The translations under genes and the position numbers were made by a program. The notes beneath the pieces are model-generated. The model searched no databases and was not told the origin of the DNA. It saw only the letters and a list, made by a program, of their open reading frames with translations. From NCBI GenBank assembly GCA_025666215.1, contig CP102593.1, positions 1,997,001-2,061,000 on the forward strand: a stretch of 64,000 nucleotides of DNA, read 5' to 3'. The stretch comes from Xanthomonas campestris pv. phormiicola. Lineage in GTDB: Bacteria > Pseudomonadota > Gammaproteobacteria > Xanthomonadales > Xanthomonadaceae. Shown here in pieces: positions 62,637 through 64,000 of the stretch. Numbering within the stretch: the first letter of the stretch is position 1; the number at the start of each line of letters is the position of its first letter.

Positions 62637-64000
62637 AGCGGCTGCGCCGGTTCTTCGCCTCGATGGCCGGGCGCCTGTTCCTGATCCTGCTGCTGGGCAT
62701 GGCCTGCGCGGCCAGCTTCGCCACGCTGCTGGCCAATGCCAAGCGCCGCCAGGAATTCGACCGGCAGAACATGGAGCGCGCCGCCGACCGCCTGCAGAGC
62801 TTCGTCGAGCTGTTGCAGAGCGCCGGCCCGGAATTGCGCGCGCGGCTGCTGTCGCTGGGCGGGCCAGGCATCCGCATCCTGCCGGCCACGGCGCGCGCGC
62901 AGACGCCGGACCCGGTGTTCGCCGCGGTGCTCGGCGCGCGCGGCGGCGCACTCGCGCCGGCGCAGGTGTCGCGCCTGGACATGCCCGCCTGCATGCCACA
63001 GCGTCCGGATTTCCTGCCGCCGCCGCAGCGCCGCGACTTCGACCGCCAGGACGCCTCGCTGGAACCGCCGACCTGCCGGCTGATCGCCTTGCGCCTGGAC
63101 GACGGCACGCCGCTGCGGCTGGGCCTGCAGACCCAGCCGATCGCGCGGCAGACCGCGCTGGCGGTGGACCCGCTGTTCCTGTCGCTGCTGGCGCTGGCCA
63201 TCGCGCTGCTGGCCTATGTGGTCGCGCGCATCGCCAGCACGCCGCTGCAGCGGCTGGCCGATGCCGCCGCCGACCTCGGCCAGGACCTGCAGCGCCCGCC
63301 GCTGCAGGTGCGCGGGCCGCTGGAAGTGCGCCGCGCCGCGCAGGCCTTCAATGCGATGCAGCAGCGCCTGCAGCGGCACCTGGGCGAACGCACGCAGATG
63401 CTGGCGGCGATCACCCACGACCTGCAGACCCCGTCCACGCGGCTGCGGCTGCGCCTGGAGAACGTGCAGGACGACGCCCTGCGCGAGCGCCTGATCGGCG
63501 ACCTGGCGGCGATGCAGGCGCTGATCCGCGAAGGCCTGGAACTGGCGCGCAGCGCCGAAACCGCCGAGCAGCGCGCCGCGCTGGACCTGGATTCGCTGCT
63601 GCAGAGCGTGGTCGAGGATGCCGCCGAAGCCGGCGCCGACGCGGTGTTCGAGCGCGGTTGCGGCGCGGTGCTGCCGCTGCGCCCGCTGGCGATGCACCGG
63701 CTGTTCTCCAATCTCGTCGACAACGCGCTGAAGTACGGCGGGTCGGTGCGGGTGGCGGCCGAACGCCATGCCGACGGCGCGCTCGGCGTGTACGTGCGCG
63801 ACTGCGGCCCGGGCATCGCCGAGGACGAGCTGGAGACGGTGTTCGCCCCGTTCGTGCGCCTGGAGACGTCGCGCTCGCGCGAGACCGGCGGCGCCGGCCT
63901 GGGCCTGACCATCGCCCGTGCGCTGGCCGAGAAGGACGGCGCCACGCTGCGCCTGCGCAACCTGGCCGGGGGCGGGCTGGAAGCCTGCGTGCAGTGGGCG
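62633..64000 (+). CDS. Sensor histidine kinase (C-terminus cut by window edge)
   Basis: 456 codons visible. Transmembrane segments at ~12-33 (LFLILLLGMACAASFATLL) and ~180-200 (LFLSLLALAIALLAYVV) frame a periplasmic sensor region with two Cys (PACMPQ, PTCRL). After a HAMP-like linker come the phospho-acceptor His in AITHDLQTP (~262), N box NLVDNALKYGG, G1 DCGPGIAEDE, F box FAPFVRLE and G2 GGAGLGL. Only the last few residues should be missing. It pairs with the response regulator it overlaps. Confidence 0.93.
   Translation, partial: MKRLRRFFASMAGRLFLILLLGMACAASFATLLANAKRRQEFDRQNMERAADRLQSFVELLQSAGPELRARLLSLGGPGIRILPATARAQTPDPVFAAVLGARGGALAPAQVSRLDMPACMPQRPDFLPPPQRRDFDRQDASLEPPTCRLIALRLDDGTPLRLGLQTQPIARQTALAVDPLFLSLLALAIALLAYVVARIASTPLQRLADAAADLGQDLQRPPLQVRGPLEVRRAAQAFNAMQQRLQRHLGERTQMLAAITHDLQTPSTRLRLRLENVQDDALRERLIGDLAAMQALIREGLELARSAETAEQRAALDLDSLLQSVVEDAAEAGADAVFERGCGAVLPLRPLAMHRLFSNLVDNALKYGGSVRVAAERHADGALGVYVRDCGPGIAEDELETVFAPFVRLETSRSRETGGAGLGLTIARALAEKDGATLRLRNLAGGGLEACVQWA

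Overview
The window is about 64 kb of high-GC chromosome (codon third positions almost all G or C) with the gene order and protein types of the gammaproteobacterial family Xanthomonadaceae, most likely Xanthomonas or a close relative. Supporting this are the lpx/fabZ/bamA/rseP/dxr/cdsA/uppS/frr/pyrH/tsf/rpsB block, a VirK-family protein, yffB-dapE synteny, and abundant short palindromic repeats of the type (T)GTCGCGGCTGAAGCCGCTCC. The species cannot be fixed from the sequence alone. No prophage, insertion sequence or CRISPR array was found.

Layout. 1-19743 (minus strand) is one long essential-gene block, read from right to left: rpsB, tsf, an HDOD-GGDEF signalling protein, pyrH, frr, uppS, cdsA, dxr, rseP, bamA, lpxD, fabZ, lpxA, lpxB, rnhB and dnaE (truncated by the window edge). 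It covers translation, ribosome recycling, isoprenoid and phospholipid precursors, outer-membrane assembly, lipid A synthesis and replication. 20028-25738 (minus) is a six-gene Csu-type chaperone-usher fimbrial operon with a candidate sigma-54 promoter. 25956-34179 (plus) carries map-glnD-dapD, yffB-dapE and asnB. 34416-37953 (minus) encodes a beta-helix lipoprotein and a penicillin-acylase-family enzyme. Then come ftnA (plus), parC and an AraC regulator (minus), and a MarR-OMP-EmrA-EmrB efflux operon (plus, 42168-46888). 47023-55514 holds a double SGNH hydrolase, an XRE regulator, small unknowns, a DUF2884 protein, three tRNA-Leu(CAG) genes around a virK-like gene, RNase R and a GFA-family protein. 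rlmB follows at 55848-56594. The end is a MacAB-type tripartite efflux system (minus, 57019-61707) divergent from an OmpR-type two-component pair (plus, 61929 to the edge).

Most notable observations. (1) Between dapE and asnB lies what looks like a complete translational attenuator: a 31-codon leader peptide with five Asn codons (two AAT-AAT pairs), a 14-nt sequence in the leader that exactly duplicates the 3' arm of a following intrinsic terminator, and a nine-T tract, all just upstream of asparagine synthetase. I do not know of a described asparagine leader peptide. (2) A family of long hairpins built from a 7-bp tandem repeat (GGGACTC)n...(GAGTCCC)n occurs five times at gene junctions. Because 7 is not a multiple of 3 the repeat gives the same open heptapeptide in every frame, and it has become part of the coding sequences of lpxB and rnhB. 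(3) Smaller points include a lysine/alanine-rich histone-like tail on DapD, a tandem SGNH hydrolase, virK lying between inverted tRNA-Leu copies, and an orphan terminator suggesting a small RNA.
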